Shown in pieces: positions 51,439-60,269 of a DNA stretch of 64,000 nucleotides. The DNA is from Scytonema sp045865695 (GTDB lineage: Bacteria; Cyanobacteriota; Cyanobacteriia; Cyanobacteriales; Nostocaceae): contig NZ_BAACAP010000215.1 in the NCBI RefSeq assembly GCF_045865695.1, forward strand, positions 1 to 64,000, given 5' to 3'. A model generated the notes under the pieces. It was not told the origin of the DNA and made no database searches. It saw only the letters and a program-made list of their open reading frames with translations. The translations under genes were made by a program, and so were the position numbers. The number at the start of each line of letters is the position of its first letter. The stretch's first letter is position 1.

Positions 51439-52779
51439 ATGACCATGGCACATAATGGAACAACAACACTTCAAGATCCGTACAACACAAGTCAACAAGA
51501 TCTCACAGAAGACACATTGGTAGGAAATTCTCAAGAACCAGTCGTACTACCCGACCAAAATAGACCGGGATACTGGTTGGTTGGAGACCATGCTACTTTT
51601 GTGGCAGATGGTGAAGATACTAACGGGCAATATTCTCTCTTTGACTTCTACACTCTTCCCCAAGGTGGTCCCTTTCCCCATATCCACCGGACAGAAAATG
51701 AGTTTGCTTATATCCTAGAAGGAGAAATTTCTTACCAATTAGACGATGAAGTGCTCACGGCAACTCCCGGAACATTTCTCTACAAACATCAAGATGACAT
51801 TCATGGATTTGTCAACTTGGGTGACACACCATCACGACATCTAGAGTTTACTTTACCATCAGGCTTAGAGAAAGCATTTGCAACAGTTGGCGTACCTGGC
51901 TCAATTTTAGAACCACCTCCCAACGAAATTCCTCCTAGCGAAATCTTAGATAATTACACAGAGGTTTTAGCTGAATATGGAGTAGAGGCTCAAAATTCAA
52001 TCATCTTTCCTTCTGCTGGACTCAATCAGACACTCACTGGTACTCCTGAAGTAACATTACTACGTCCCGGTCAAGCAGATACAGATGTAAGTGCGACACT
52101 AGCTCTGAGTAACGGTACTGCAATTCCAGTTGATTTTGCTGCTGGAGAAAGAACAAAAACCGTAGAGATTCCTGTAGATGGTTCTGAATTACCTGGAGAC
52201 ACTCTTGAATTAGCTATTACCAATCCTACCAATGGTGCTATTGTTGGATTATTGCAAGATGAACTTGTTCTTACTTTTGGAGAGGACAATACCTACACTT
52301 TGGAAAATGGGGATAAACCCGATAGTTTTCCAACAATACTACCAAACGATGAAGAACGTCTGAAAGTTACTTTAGGAAACGACGACTATACTTTCGTTGC
52401 AACTGCTGCAGATACAGATGGCAAAATATCCCTATTTGATGTTTCCGTTCAACCGGGAACTCAAAACGAATCTCTACTCTCTGCTCCAACCGATCTAGGA
52501 TTTTATGTCGTAGATGGGAATGTCACTTTTGAACTGGGCGATGAATCATTTACAGCAGCCCAAGATACTTTTGTCTTCCTACCTGAAGGTAACTCCTTTG
52601 CACTGACAAATCAAGGAACGTTACCTGCAAGAACACTTGCATTCTCTACATCTCCAGAAATTGAGACATATATTGCAAGTACCGGGAGCGGTAATGACCG
52701 AGCTAATTCTCTGTCTATTATGGAACCTCCGTTAACATCTGACCTCAGTACAATGATTTCAACAGAGTCTTTCGTTTAA
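51439..52779 (+). CDS. Double-cupin protein with Calx-beta-like insert
   Basis: A 446-residue protein. The first cupin (about residues 60-150) has a full metal site pattern, PHIHRTENEFAYILEGEISY plus a later IHGF His. A Calx-beta-like segment follows (about 195-275: VSATLALSNGTAIPVDFAAG, ERTKTVEIPVDGSELPGDTL). The second cupin (about 320-415) has lost its metal-binding His residues and is probably structural. This recalls bicupin dioxygenases such as quercetinase, but the inserted beta-sandwich is unusual. The start at 51439 has AAGGA five bases upstream. No signal peptide. It may be a dioxygenase of the cluster's aromatic product (inference). Confidence 0.8.
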   Translation: MTMAHNGTTTLQDPYNTSQQDLTEDTLVGNSQEPVVLPDQNRPGYWLVGDHATFVADGEDTNGQYSLFDFYTLPQGGPFPHIHRTENEFAYILEGEISYQLDDEVLTATPGTFLYKHQDDIHGFVNLGDTPSRHLEFTLPSGLEKAFATVGVPGSILEPPPNEIPPSEILDNYTEVLAEYGVEAQNSIIFPSAGLNQTLTGTPEVTLLRPGQADTDVSATLALSNGTAIPVDFAAGERTKTVEIPVDGSELPGDTLELAITNPTNGAIVGLLQDELVLTFGEDNTYTLENGDKPDSFPTILPNDEERLKVTLGNDDYTFVATAADTDGKISLFDVSVQPGTQNESLLSAPTDLGFYVVDGNVTFELGDESFTAAQDTFVFLPEGNSFALTNQGTLPARTLAFSTSPEIETYIASTGSGNDRANSLSIMEPPLTSDLSTMISTESFV

Positions 52780-52802
52780 GTTTATCGCTTGTAGTACAGA
52801 AT

Positions 52803-53216
52803 ATGCTCAAGTATATTCCACTTATTGCACGTGCTTCACTCGCCTCCGTTTTTCTTGAATCTGGCGTTAATAAGATTTTGCATCCCGTTGTAACGCAACA
52901 ATTTATGGCTGCTTATGGAATACCTTTCACTAGGTTCTTCTTAGTCAGCGCGATTGTCCTTGAACTAACTGCTGGACTATCAGTGTTACTGGGTTACAAA
53001 GCTCGTTGGGGTGCGATCGCACTTATTAAGTTTCTTATTACCGTCACATTCATTTTCCATACAAATTTTTCCGACCATATGCAAGTAGGTCATTTCATGA
53101 AGAATTTGGCTATTTTAGGAGGATTGATGATGGTCGTTCAATACGGATCGGGCGCAGTAAGTTTTGACCGTCGCAGCATTTTAGCAAATTCAAAGAGACA
53201 AATTGTCCGGTATTGA
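52803..53216 (+). CDS. DoxX-family membrane protein
   Basis: A 137-residue protein with four predicted transmembrane helices and the DoxX signature (RASLASVFLESGVNKILHP; LELTAGLSVLLGYKARWGAI; FMKNLAILGGLMMV). DoxX proteins are linked to quinone/thiosulfate redox chemistry or membrane redox complexes, but most members have no proven role. It lies between the cupin and alcohol dehydrogenase genes with gaps of about 20 bases, so it is almost certainly co-transcribed. It may couple cluster oxidoreductases to the membrane (inference). Confidence 0.85.
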   Translation: MLKYIPLIARASLASVFLESGVNKILHPVVTQQFMAAYGIPFTRFFLVSAIVLELTAGLSVLLGYKARWGAIALIKFLITVTFIFHTNFSDHMQVGHFMKNLAILGGLMMVVQYGSGAVSFDRRSILANSKRQIVRY

Positions 53217-53238
53217 CACAGAATTAAAGAATACTACT

Positions 53239-54258
53239 ATGGCTTTAATGAAAGCAGTTCAGGTCAGCAGACCTGGTGGTGATTTTGAAGTTGTCGAACG
53301 AGAAATTCCCGAACCTCAACACAATCAAGTCCGCGTCAAAATAGAAGCTTGTGGTATCTGCCATGGAGATGTCTTTGTCAAAGAAGGTTTTTGGCACGGA
53401 TTAAAATATCCTCGCATACCAGGTCATGAGATTGTTGGGTCTATTGATAAAGTTGGAGAAGGAGTTACTACTTGGCAACAAGGGCAACGTGTAGGTGTTG
53501 GTTGGCATGGTGGACATTGTTTCCAGTGCGAACCTTGTCTTCAAGGCGACTTTAGCAATTGCCAAAATTCTGCCATCACAGGAATAGATTTCGATGGCGG
53601 CTATGCAGAGTACACAGTTGTACCAAGCTCAGCACTAGCTAGAATTCCAGACGACTTGAGTTCAATTGAAGCAGCACCTTTATTATGTGCCGGAATTACG
53701 ACCTTTAACGCCTTACGCAATTCTGGAGCCAGAGTTGGCGATATTGTTGCCGTACAAGGAGTAGGTGGATTGGGACATTTAGCCCTTCAATTTGCCCGTA
53801 AGATGGGTTTTAAGACTGTGGCAATATCACGCGGACAAGATAAGAAAACACTTGCCCTCGAAATGGGTGCAACTGATTACATCGATACCGAATTAGTTAA
53901 TCCCGCACAAACACTCATTGATATGGGGGGAGCAAAGGTTATCTTAGCTACAGCACCAAATAGCAAAGCAATATCTTCTTTAGTAAATGGGTTAACTGTC
54001 AATGGTAAGTTGTTAATTGTAGGGGCATCAGGAGAACCACTAGAAATATCTCCAATACAGTTAATTAAAGGCAGAAAATCCGTTCAAGGATGGCATAGCG
54101 GACACGCTAAAGATTCAGAAGAAACCTTAAGCTTTTGCATGATAAGTGAAATCCGACCTCTAATTGAAGTCTTCTCATTAGAAAATGTGGCAGAAGCTTA
54201 CAAACGAATGCTCTACAACAAAGCTCGTTTTCGAGTAGTTTTACAAATTTCTTCCTAG
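53239..54258 (+). CDS. Zinc-dependent alcohol dehydrogenase (MDR family)
   Basis: A 339-residue MDR. The catalytic zinc site is CGICHGD and GHEIVG, the structural zinc site is the four Cys in CFQCEPCLQGDFSNC, and the Rossmann motif is VQGVGGLGHLALQF. The start MALMKAVQVS at 53239 is chosen over an in-frame upstream start that overlaps the DoxX end. It is typical of enzymes that reduce aldehydes, including aromatic and cinnamyl types, with NAD(P)H. The substrate is unknown; in the cluster it could interconvert an aryl aldehyde and alcohol, plausibly feeding or draining the aldolase reaction. Confidence 0.93.
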   Translation: MALMKAVQVSRPGGDFEVVEREIPEPQHNQVRVKIEACGICHGDVFVKEGFWHGLKYPRIPGHEIVGSIDKVGEGVTTWQQGQRVGVGWHGGHCFQCEPCLQGDFSNCQNSAITGIDFDGGYAEYTVVPSSALARIPDDLSSIEAAPLLCAGITTFNALRNSGARVGDIVAVQGVGGLGHLALQFARKMGFKTVAISRGQDKKTLALEMGATDYIDTELVNPAQTLIDMGGAKVILATAPNSKAISSLVNGLTVNGKLLIVGASGEPLEISPIQLIKGRKSVQGWHSGHAKDSEETLSFCMISEIRPLIEVFSLENVAEAYKRMLYNKARFRVVLQISS

Positions 54259-54360
54259 AAAATATGAAAGATAAGAGTAAAAATAAAATTTTATTCTTCG
54301 TATTTTCTACTCAGACTTACACCTCTTACTCAATTACTTACACTTCAATTGACAAGAATC

Positions 54361-54897
54361 ATGAACGCAGTAGATATCAATTTACTCAGTCAATTCAACG
54401 ACTTACCTTTTTTCTCAATACCACAAAATCAGAGACAAAAGCTATTTTCTCATGGTAAAGTACGCAAAGTTCAATCTGGAGAAAGATTGATTGAAGAAGG
54501 CACCACAGAGCCAATTCTTCTCATCCTATTTGAAGGAGTTTGTCAGGTTCGCAAACTTACACCAGAACATGAATTGAGCCAATTTCGAGAAATTACTTTA
54601 CGGCGTACACTTGCTCCTGCAATTTTTGGTGAAATGTCCTTTCTTGAGAGTAGACCTCATTCATCTTCTGTAGTCGCTATAACATCTTGTGTGGTATGGG
54701 AATTGACTGCTGAAGCTTTCCATCGATTTATGAATGGAAATATCAATCTTGGTATCGCTTTAAAGCGAAGTTTTAGTTATTTGATTGCACAACGTTTACG
54801 CGAGACTGAGACAGCACTAGCCGCTATGCTTGTTCATCAAGATACAGTTTCCTTGAAATGCAATGACATTAGTTTTGATGACGGTTCGCAATCTTAA
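54361..54897 (+). CDS. Single cNMP-binding-domain protein
   Basis: A 178-residue protein dominated by one CAP_ED domain (about residues 15-130; GERLIEEG, EGVCQVRKL, GEMSFLESRPHSSSVVAITS). It has no recognisable HTH C-terminal to it, only a short helix and tail (LIAQRLRETETALAAMLVHQ). It therefore resembles a sensor subunit and not a CRP transcription factor. The start is the ATG at 54361; a TTG four codons upstream is less likely. It is six bases before the metal chaperone gene and so is part of the same transcription unit. Confidence 0.82.
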   Translation: MNAVDINLLSQFNDLPFFSIPQNQRQKLFSHGKVRKVQSGERLIEEGTTEPILLILFEGVCQVRKLTPEHELSQFREITLRRTLAPAIFGEMSFLESRPHSSSVVAITSCVVWELTAEAFHRFMNGNINLGIALKRSFSYLIAQRLRETETALAAMLVHQDTVSLKCNDISFDDGSQS

Positions 54898-54903
54898 TTA
54901 GGT

Positions 54904-55104
54904 ATGACTATGGCATTCCAATTAACAATTCCAAAAATGGCTTGTTCTACCTGTGCAAACAAGATTATCAAAGCTATTAAAGCTATTGATGCAAATGCTA
55001 AAGTACAAACAGACCCAAGACTAAAGCTTGTAAGTATTACTACAAAAACATCAGAAGTCACAATTAGGCAAGCACTAGTCACAATTGGTTATCCTGCTAT
55101 TTAA
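54904..55104 (+). CDS. Small HMA metal-binding protein (copper chaperone-like)
   Basis: A 66-residue ferredoxin-like HMA domain with the metal site MACSTC (Cys14, Cys17), the family pattern of Atx1/CopZ-type Cu(I) chaperones. It is cytoplasmic and would pass Cu(I) to the P-type ATPase encoded 600 bases downstream. Mercury or another soft metal is possible but less likely in this context. Confidence 0.85.
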   Translation: MTMAFQLTIPKMACSTCANKIIKAIKAIDANAKVQTDPRLKLVSITTKTSEVTIRQALVTIGYPAI

Positions 55105-55215
55105 AAAATATGAAGAGTAAAGGATAAAAGAATGTAAATATTAACTTTCGTACTTCATATTATATACTTTACTCTTCACTTTTCAGTTTTCACCCTTGAA
55201 GGAGCCAAATAATTT

Positions 55216-55497
55216 ATGGCAACTGTTTCATCTTTATTTCGTAAATATCATCGACAGATATCAATCATGGTATCCTTACCTCTCATGTTGATGGCTTTGA
55301 CAGGAACTGTTTCGCCTATCTTGGAAGAGATGCATTTTGATACTGCAGTCAAATTCATCCGGAAAATCCATAGTGGCAAGATATTTTTTGGGTCTGGTTA
55401 TGTAGTTTATTCAGCTTTAAGTGGTTTGGCGTTGTTAGGCTTACTCGTAACAGGTTTTATTATGCTACGACCATTTAATAGACGTAGGAGACAGTGA
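55216..55497 (+). CDS. Small PepSY-associated transmembrane protein
   Basis: A 93-residue protein with two transmembrane helices (about residues 17-33 and 58-84) and a HSGKIF motif characteristic of PepSY-type transmembrane helix proteins (HTGxIFG...GLxLLGLLVTGF). AAGGAG precedes the start. It is a minimal form of a domain found in iron- and copper-uptake-linked reductase proteins. The last codon (CAG) and TGA stop lie in the CAGTGAC repeat. The role is unknown, perhaps metal- or reductant-related. Confidence 0.75.
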   Translation: MATVSSLFRKYHRQISIMVSLPLMLMALTGTVSPILEEMHFDTAVKFIRKIHSGKIFFGSGYVVYSALSGLALLGLLVTGFIMLRPFNRRRRQ

Positions 55498-55521
55498 CCA
55501 GTGACCAGTGACCAGTAACCA
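55491..55521. repeat. CAGTGAC heptamer tract at the PepSY stop
   Basis: Three perfect CAGTGAC units and one variant (CAGTAAC). The first unit supplies the final codon and stop of the upstream gene. Confidence 0.9.
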
Positions 55522-55624
55522 GTTAAGAATGTAACCGTTTCTTGTTTATATAAATCAAGTTAGTTGCTTCTAAAGTAAACATTGTACTTGGTCATTTGGT
55601 ACTACTAAACAATTAGTCATTCCT

Positions 55625-55680
55625 AGTAGGGTGGGCATTGCCCACCAAAAGTTTCATGTGGTGGGTAATGCCCACCCTAC
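55625..55680. repeat. GGGCATTGCCC double palindrome upstream of the Cu-ATPase
   Basis: GTAGGGTGGGCATTGCCCACC and its inverse flank AAAAGTTTCATGT, ending 26 bases before the ATPase start. It is a MITE-like family member. Confidence 0.85.
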
Positions 55681-55706
55681 AATACTGATTAAGGGTTGAA
55701 TCTTAT

Positions 55707-57992
55707 ATGGAAACTATCACATTAAAATTAAGTGGTATGAGTTGTGCCGCTTGCGCTCACAGCGTTGAAAAAGCAATTTGTGCCGTACCTGGCGTATTAC
55801 AATGCAATGTTAATTTTGGTGCAGAAATTGCAACCATTCGTTATCACAAGTGGCGAACTAATTTGGAAAAAATTCAAGCAGCGATCGCTAATGCTGGATA
55901 CTCGTCCTACCCTCAATCAGATGGGGTTATAAATTCTGTTGAAGAAGATAAAAAAAGTGCAGCCTATTTAGTTCAATCGCGCATTATTACACGTAAATTG
56001 ATATTTGCAAGTATTCACAGCTTTCAAATTATCTTGGGGTCGCTACCACATATGATAGGATTGCATTCATCTTTTATTCCACCAGTTCTAAGTAATCCCT
56101 GGGTACAGTTACTATTAGCTACACCCGTACAATTCTGGTGTGGGGCTTTCTTTTATCGTAATGCCTGGAGAGCTTTGAAACGTCGTACAGCAACAATGGA
56201 TACATTAATTGTTTTAGGAACGAGTGCGGCTTATTTTTATTCATTATTTGTGACGGTATTTCCAAAACTATTTACATCTCATGGTTTAGTAGCGGATGTG
56301 TATTACGAAGCGGCAACAGTTGTTATTACCTTAGTTTTATTAGGTCGGTTGTTGGAACATCATGCCAAAAGTCAAACCTATAAATCTATACGTAAATTAA
56401 TTGGCTTACAACCAAAAACAGCTTGTGTTATCCGCGATAATGTAGAAATTAATATCCCAATTCAAGAAGTACCTGTTGGCGATGTCATCTTGGTACGACC
56501 GGGAGAAAAAATTCCAGTAGATGGAGAAGTCATTGATGGAATTTCTTCTGTGGATGAATCTATGATTACAGGTGAAAGTATGCCTGTCAAAAAGCAGCCA
56601 CCAGATGAAGTTATTGGTGCTACAATTAACAAAACAGGTTGTTTGATATTCCGAGCAACGCGAGTGGGACGCGATACAGTACTATCCCAAATCGTGAAGC
56701 TAGTTCAAGACGCTCAAGCCTCAAAAGCACCAATTCAACGCTTGGCAGATCGAGTCACAGGATGGTTTGTACCAGCAGTTATTGCGATCGCGATCGCCAC
56801 TTTTCTGATTTGGTTTAGTATTGCAAGTAACTTTACCCTTGCCTTGATAACAGCTATAGGCGTGCTGATTATAGCTTGTCCTTGCGCTTTAGGTTTAGCA
56901 ACTCCCACATCAGTTATGGTAGGAACGGGTATAGGCGCAGAACATGGGATTTTAATCAAAGGGGCTGAAAGCCTAGAACTAGCGCACAAAATACAAACTG
57001 TTGTGCTAGATAAAACAGGAACTTTAACAGAGGGAAAACCTACTGTTACAGACTTTTTCACTACTAAAGGTACGCAATTCAATAACGAAATTAAACTCCT
57101 GCAAATGGTTGCAGCAGTAGAACAGGATTCCGAACATCCTCTAGCGGAAGCGATCGTAAAGTATGCTGAATCCCAAGGTATAGACACGCGAAAAATCCAG
57201 TCTCTACGAGCCAGAAATTTCCAAGTATTTCCAGGGATGGGTATTCAAGGTGGAGTTTCAGGTTGTCTCGTTCAAATAGGAACGCAACGTTGGTTAGAAG
57301 AACAAGGTATTAATACGTATAGATTTCACAAACAAAAAACCATCTTAGAAGCAACAGGTAAAACCTTAGTATGGATTGCGATAGATGGTTCTCTTCAAGG
57401 CTTAATTGGAATCTCTGATGCTTTAAAACCTTCATCAAAAGAAGTTGTCAAAAACCTCCAAAAAATGGGTTTAGAAGTTATCATGCTGACTGGAGACAAT
57501 CGTGCATCTGCGATCGCATTCGCCTTACAGCTAGGTATCAAGCGAGTGTTTGCAGAAGTTCGACCCGAGCAAAAAGCTCAAGTTATTCAGTCTCTACAGA
57601 GCGAGCAATTGCGACAATCCCTTGTCGCGATGGTAGGAGATGGGATTAATGATGCACCCGCCCTTGCACAAGCAGATGTTGGAATTGCCATCGGAACTGG
57701 GACAGATGTTGCGATCGCTGCTAGCGATATCACCCTTATATCTAACGACTTAGAAGGAATCATCACAGCAATTCAGTTAAGCCGTGCGACGATTCGCAAC
57801 ATTCGCCAAAATCTGCTTTTTGCCTTCATTTACAACCTAGTTGGAATTCCCATCGCCGCCGGAATTCTCTTTCCATTCACTGGTTGGTTACTTAACCCAA
57901 TTCTTGCAGGAGCCACAATGGCTTTTAGTTCATTGTCCGTTATTACTAACGCCTTACGCCTGCGAACATTTCAACCAAAAATGTATTTTTAG
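55707..57992 (+). CDS. Copper-type heavy-metal P1B-ATPase
   Basis: A 761-residue transporter with an N-terminal HMA domain (MSCAAC at residues 11-16) and eight transmembrane helices. It has the ion-pathway CPC at 391-393 (IACPCALGLATP), the TGES actuator motif, phosphorylated Asp435 in DKTGTL, the HP motif (SEHPLAEAI), and the GDGINDAPALA hinge. These define the Cu(I)-type (CopA/PacS/CtaA) subfamily. Direction and membrane (plasma or thylakoid) cannot be read from the sequence. It belongs with the HMA chaperone gene upstream and precedes the porin by 15 bases. Confidence 0.93.
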   Translation: METITLKLSGMSCAACAHSVEKAICAVPGVLQCNVNFGAEIATIRYHKWRTNLEKIQAAIANAGYSSYPQSDGVINSVEEDKKSAAYLVQSRIITRKLIFASIHSFQIILGSLPHMIGLHSSFIPPVLSNPWVQLLLATPVQFWCGAFFYRNAWRALKRRTATMDTLIVLGTSAAYFYSLFVTVFPKLFTSHGLVADVYYEAATVVITLVLLGRLLEHHAKSQTYKSIRKLIGLQPKTACVIRDNVEINIPIQEVPVGDVILVRPGEKIPVDGEVIDGISSVDESMITGESMPVKKQPPDEVIGATINKTGCLIFRATRVGRDTVLSQIVKLVQDAQASKAPIQRLADRVTGWFVPAVIAIAIATFLIWFSIASNFTLALITAIGVLIIACPCALGLATPTSVMVGTGIGAEHGILIKGAESLELAHKIQTVVLDKTGTLTEGKPTVTDFFTTKGTQFNNEIKLLQMVAAVEQDSEHPLAEAIVKYAESQGIDTRKIQSLRARNFQVFPGMGIQGGVSGCLVQIGTQRWLEEQGINTYRFHKQKTILEATGKTLVWIAIDGSLQGLIGISDALKPSSKEVVKNLQKMGLEVIMLTGDNRASAIAFALQLGIKRVFAEVRPEQKAQVIQSLQSEQLRQSLVAMVGDGINDAPALAQADVGIAIGTGTDVAIAASDITLISNDLEGIITAIQLSRATIRNIRQNLLFAFIYNLVGIPIAAGILFPFTGWLLNPILAGATMAFSSLSVITNALRLRTFQPKMYF

Positions 57993-58007
57993 GTAACAAT
58001 CAAAAAC

Positions 58008-60269
58008 ATGACTTTACGACATCGTTTTCCTAATTTGTCTGTTATTGGTAGCCTGAGTCTCCTTGGTATAGTTACCCAACAACACCCAACTCGTGCTGAA
58101 ACAGAAATACCAGAAAATATTCCTTTCGATAAAATTTTGGCTGTCGAGACAAATTTACCTTCTAAGGTATTACCACCTCCTAGATCTGTAATATATTCTC
58201 GCGAACAAGCTCAACACAATACACTTTTTACAGCACAATCAGTTATACCTTGTAGCTTTTCAAACACAAATTTATTATGCTTCAATCCAAGACCTGAAAA
58301 ATCTTCTCCTACCGATAAGGAGCTTTTTAAAAGCCAAGAAAAACTAACTCAAGAACCTAAATCTAAAAGTTTGTCACAATTAATGATGGAAAAATCTAAA
58401 AATTTGGAAAGTATAAATCGCGAACGAAAAGTAACGCAAAATAATCAAAAGCTAGAACAATCTTCTCCATACTCTTTGCGTCCCTATGAAAGCAAGAGTT
58501 CAAATCTTCCTGACTCTTTACATCCATACGATAGTGTTGATTTTGTCAATCTTGATTCTACACCATTACCTACACGTGTATCTCCTGCAAAAACTTTCCG
58601 CGTGCCTTATTCTTTACGTTCAAATAATACGAATTCTTCTAAAGAAGAACTTTCTGAAAAAACATCCGACATTCTAGACTTCGTTGAACTTTGGCAACCA
58701 GGAGATAATAATAATTCTTCTAAAGATAGCAAGACAACATCTCAAGAAGAAAGAGATAACACTATCTTAGAGTCAAAAAAAAAATCCAAGGAAGAAGATG
58801 GGGAAATATCGGAAGTTGATATCACTCCTGTCAGTCAACTAGATAATATTCAACCATCTGATTGGGCGTTTCAAGCACTGTATTCTTTAAGCGATCGCTA
58901 CGGTATTAATAAAGCCAATCCGAATAGTAATTTTCGGGGTAACCGAGCATTAACTCGTTATGAATTTGCTAGCGCACTCCAAACAACAATAGAACAAATC
59001 AACGAGCTAATGGTACAAGGGAACACCTCAGTGATTTCCCGTGACGATCTAGCTATCTTAGAACGGCTTCAGGAAGAGTTTGCGGCTGAATTAACTAAGC
59101 TACAGGGGCGTGTAGACACGTTAGAAGTTCGTACTTCTGAATTGCAAGCCAATCAGTTTTCGACAACTACCAAATTAACAGGACAAGTCATCTTTGGCGT
59201 AACAGGAGGTAGTTTTAGTGGAGAACGCATTGTTGACGTGACAGGTAGAGAAATTACAACAAAACAACCCAATCCAACATTTGTATATCGAGCAGCTTTA
59301 GACTTTAACACCAGTTTCAGTGGTTCCGATCTATTGAAAATTCGTTTGGATGCAGGAAGCGATGGTGCAGATGATAACGCCGCCGGATTTCTTGAACCCA
59401 GTCTTGGTAGCGTCTTAGATTTTGCAGCAAAACCTCCAGTAGAACAATTTGGTATTTCCCGCCTCCTCTATACCTTCTCTCCTCTAAGAAACGTAACTCT
59501 TTCCCTCGGTCCCAAAATAGTTCTCAGCGACTACATAGACACAAATCGCTACGCCAACCTCAGCTTTTTAGACTTTTCCACTCAAGCATTTGTTAACAAT
59601 TATCTTTTATTTCCAGTTCAAGGCTTGGGTGCGGGTGCTGTCATTAGTTGGAATCCAGGAGACGGAGCATTTACAGCAAGAGCAGGTTATGTGGCTGCTG
59701 CTGCAAATGAACCAACATCAAGAGATTCCACCTCTTTTGTTCCCGGCATTTTTCCTATAGGGTACACTCTTTACCCTAATGGAGGTAGTACTGGAGGCTT
59801 GTTTGGCGATCCCCATCAAGGCATAGCAGAAGTCGAATATGCGCCCTCTAAAAACTTCGCTGTTCGCCTCCAGTATGCCTTTGGAAATATTTTAGGCGGT
59901 CAATTTAATGTTTTTGGAGCCAATTTTGAATTAGCCTTATCAGATCGATTTGGTGTTTTTGGTCGCTATGGTCGCGCTAGTTATAAAGACACAGCTTTTG
60001 GTGACATCAATCCCACATATTGGATGCTAGGTCTCGCTTTTCCTGATTTATTCGTGCGAGGTGCGAAAGCAGGTATTGCCATTGGTCAACCTTTCATTTC
60101 TCGTGATGTTGGCAATGCTACTCAAACAAACTTTGAAGCCTTTTACAACTATCCCATTAGTAACAGTATTCAAATTGCACCAGTCGTACAAGTCATTACA
60201 AACCCAGGCAATCAGGAAAGCAATGGTACTGTTATTACAGGTACGCTTCGCACGGTGTTTTCTTTTTAG
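58008..60269 (+). CDS. SLH/OprB-type outer-membrane porin (iron uptake porin family) with long N-terminal insertion
   Basis: A 753-residue porin with a signal peptide (to about residue 30, PTRA/ETE). A Ser/Lys/Glu-rich low-complexity region (about 55-275) contains repeated PYSLR / DFVNLD / DFVELW motifs. An SLH-like segment follows (IQPSDWAFQALYSLSDRYG, about 285-345), then a coiled coil (ERLQEEFAAELTKLQGRVDT) and an OprB-like barrel to the C-terminal Phe (TVFSF). Cyanobacterial porins of this class span the outer membrane and bind peptidoglycan through the SLH domain; related members move iron. The N-terminal insertion makes it about 200 residues longer than usual. It is 15 bases from the Cu-ATPase gene. 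Its stop codon abuts a repeat. Confidence 0.85.
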   Translation: MTLRHRFPNLSVIGSLSLLGIVTQQHPTRAETEIPENIPFDKILAVETNLPSKVLPPPRSVIYSREQAQHNTLFTAQSVIPCSFSNTNLLCFNPRPEKSSPTDKELFKSQEKLTQEPKSKSLSQLMMEKSKNLESINRERKVTQNNQKLEQSSPYSLRPYESKSSNLPDSLHPYDSVDFVNLDSTPLPTRVSPAKTFRVPYSLRSNNTNSSKEELSEKTSDILDFVELWQPGDNNNSSKDSKTTSQEERDNTILESKKKSKEEDGEISEVDITPVSQLDNIQPSDWAFQALYSLSDRYGINKANPNSNFRGNRALTRYEFASALQTTIEQINELMVQGNTSVISRDDLAILERLQEEFAAELTKLQGRVDTLEVRTSELQANQFSTTTKLTGQVIFGVTGGSFSGERIVDVTGREITTKQPNPTFVYRAALDFNTSFSGSDLLKIRLDAGSDGADDNAAGFLEPSLGSVLDFAAKPPVEQFGISRLLYTFSPLRNVTLSLGPKIVLSDYIDTNRYANLSFLDFSTQAFVNNYLLFPVQGLGAGAVISWNPGDGAFTARAGYVAAAANEPTSRDSTSFVPGIFPIGYTLYPNGGSTGGLFGDPHQGIAEVEYAPSKNFAVRLQYAFGNILGGQFNVFGANFELALSDRFGVFGRYGRASYKDTAFGDINPTYWMLGLAFPDLFVRGAKAGIAIGQPFISRDVGNATQTNFEAFYNYPISNSIQIAPVVQVITNPGNQESNGTVITGTLRTVFSF

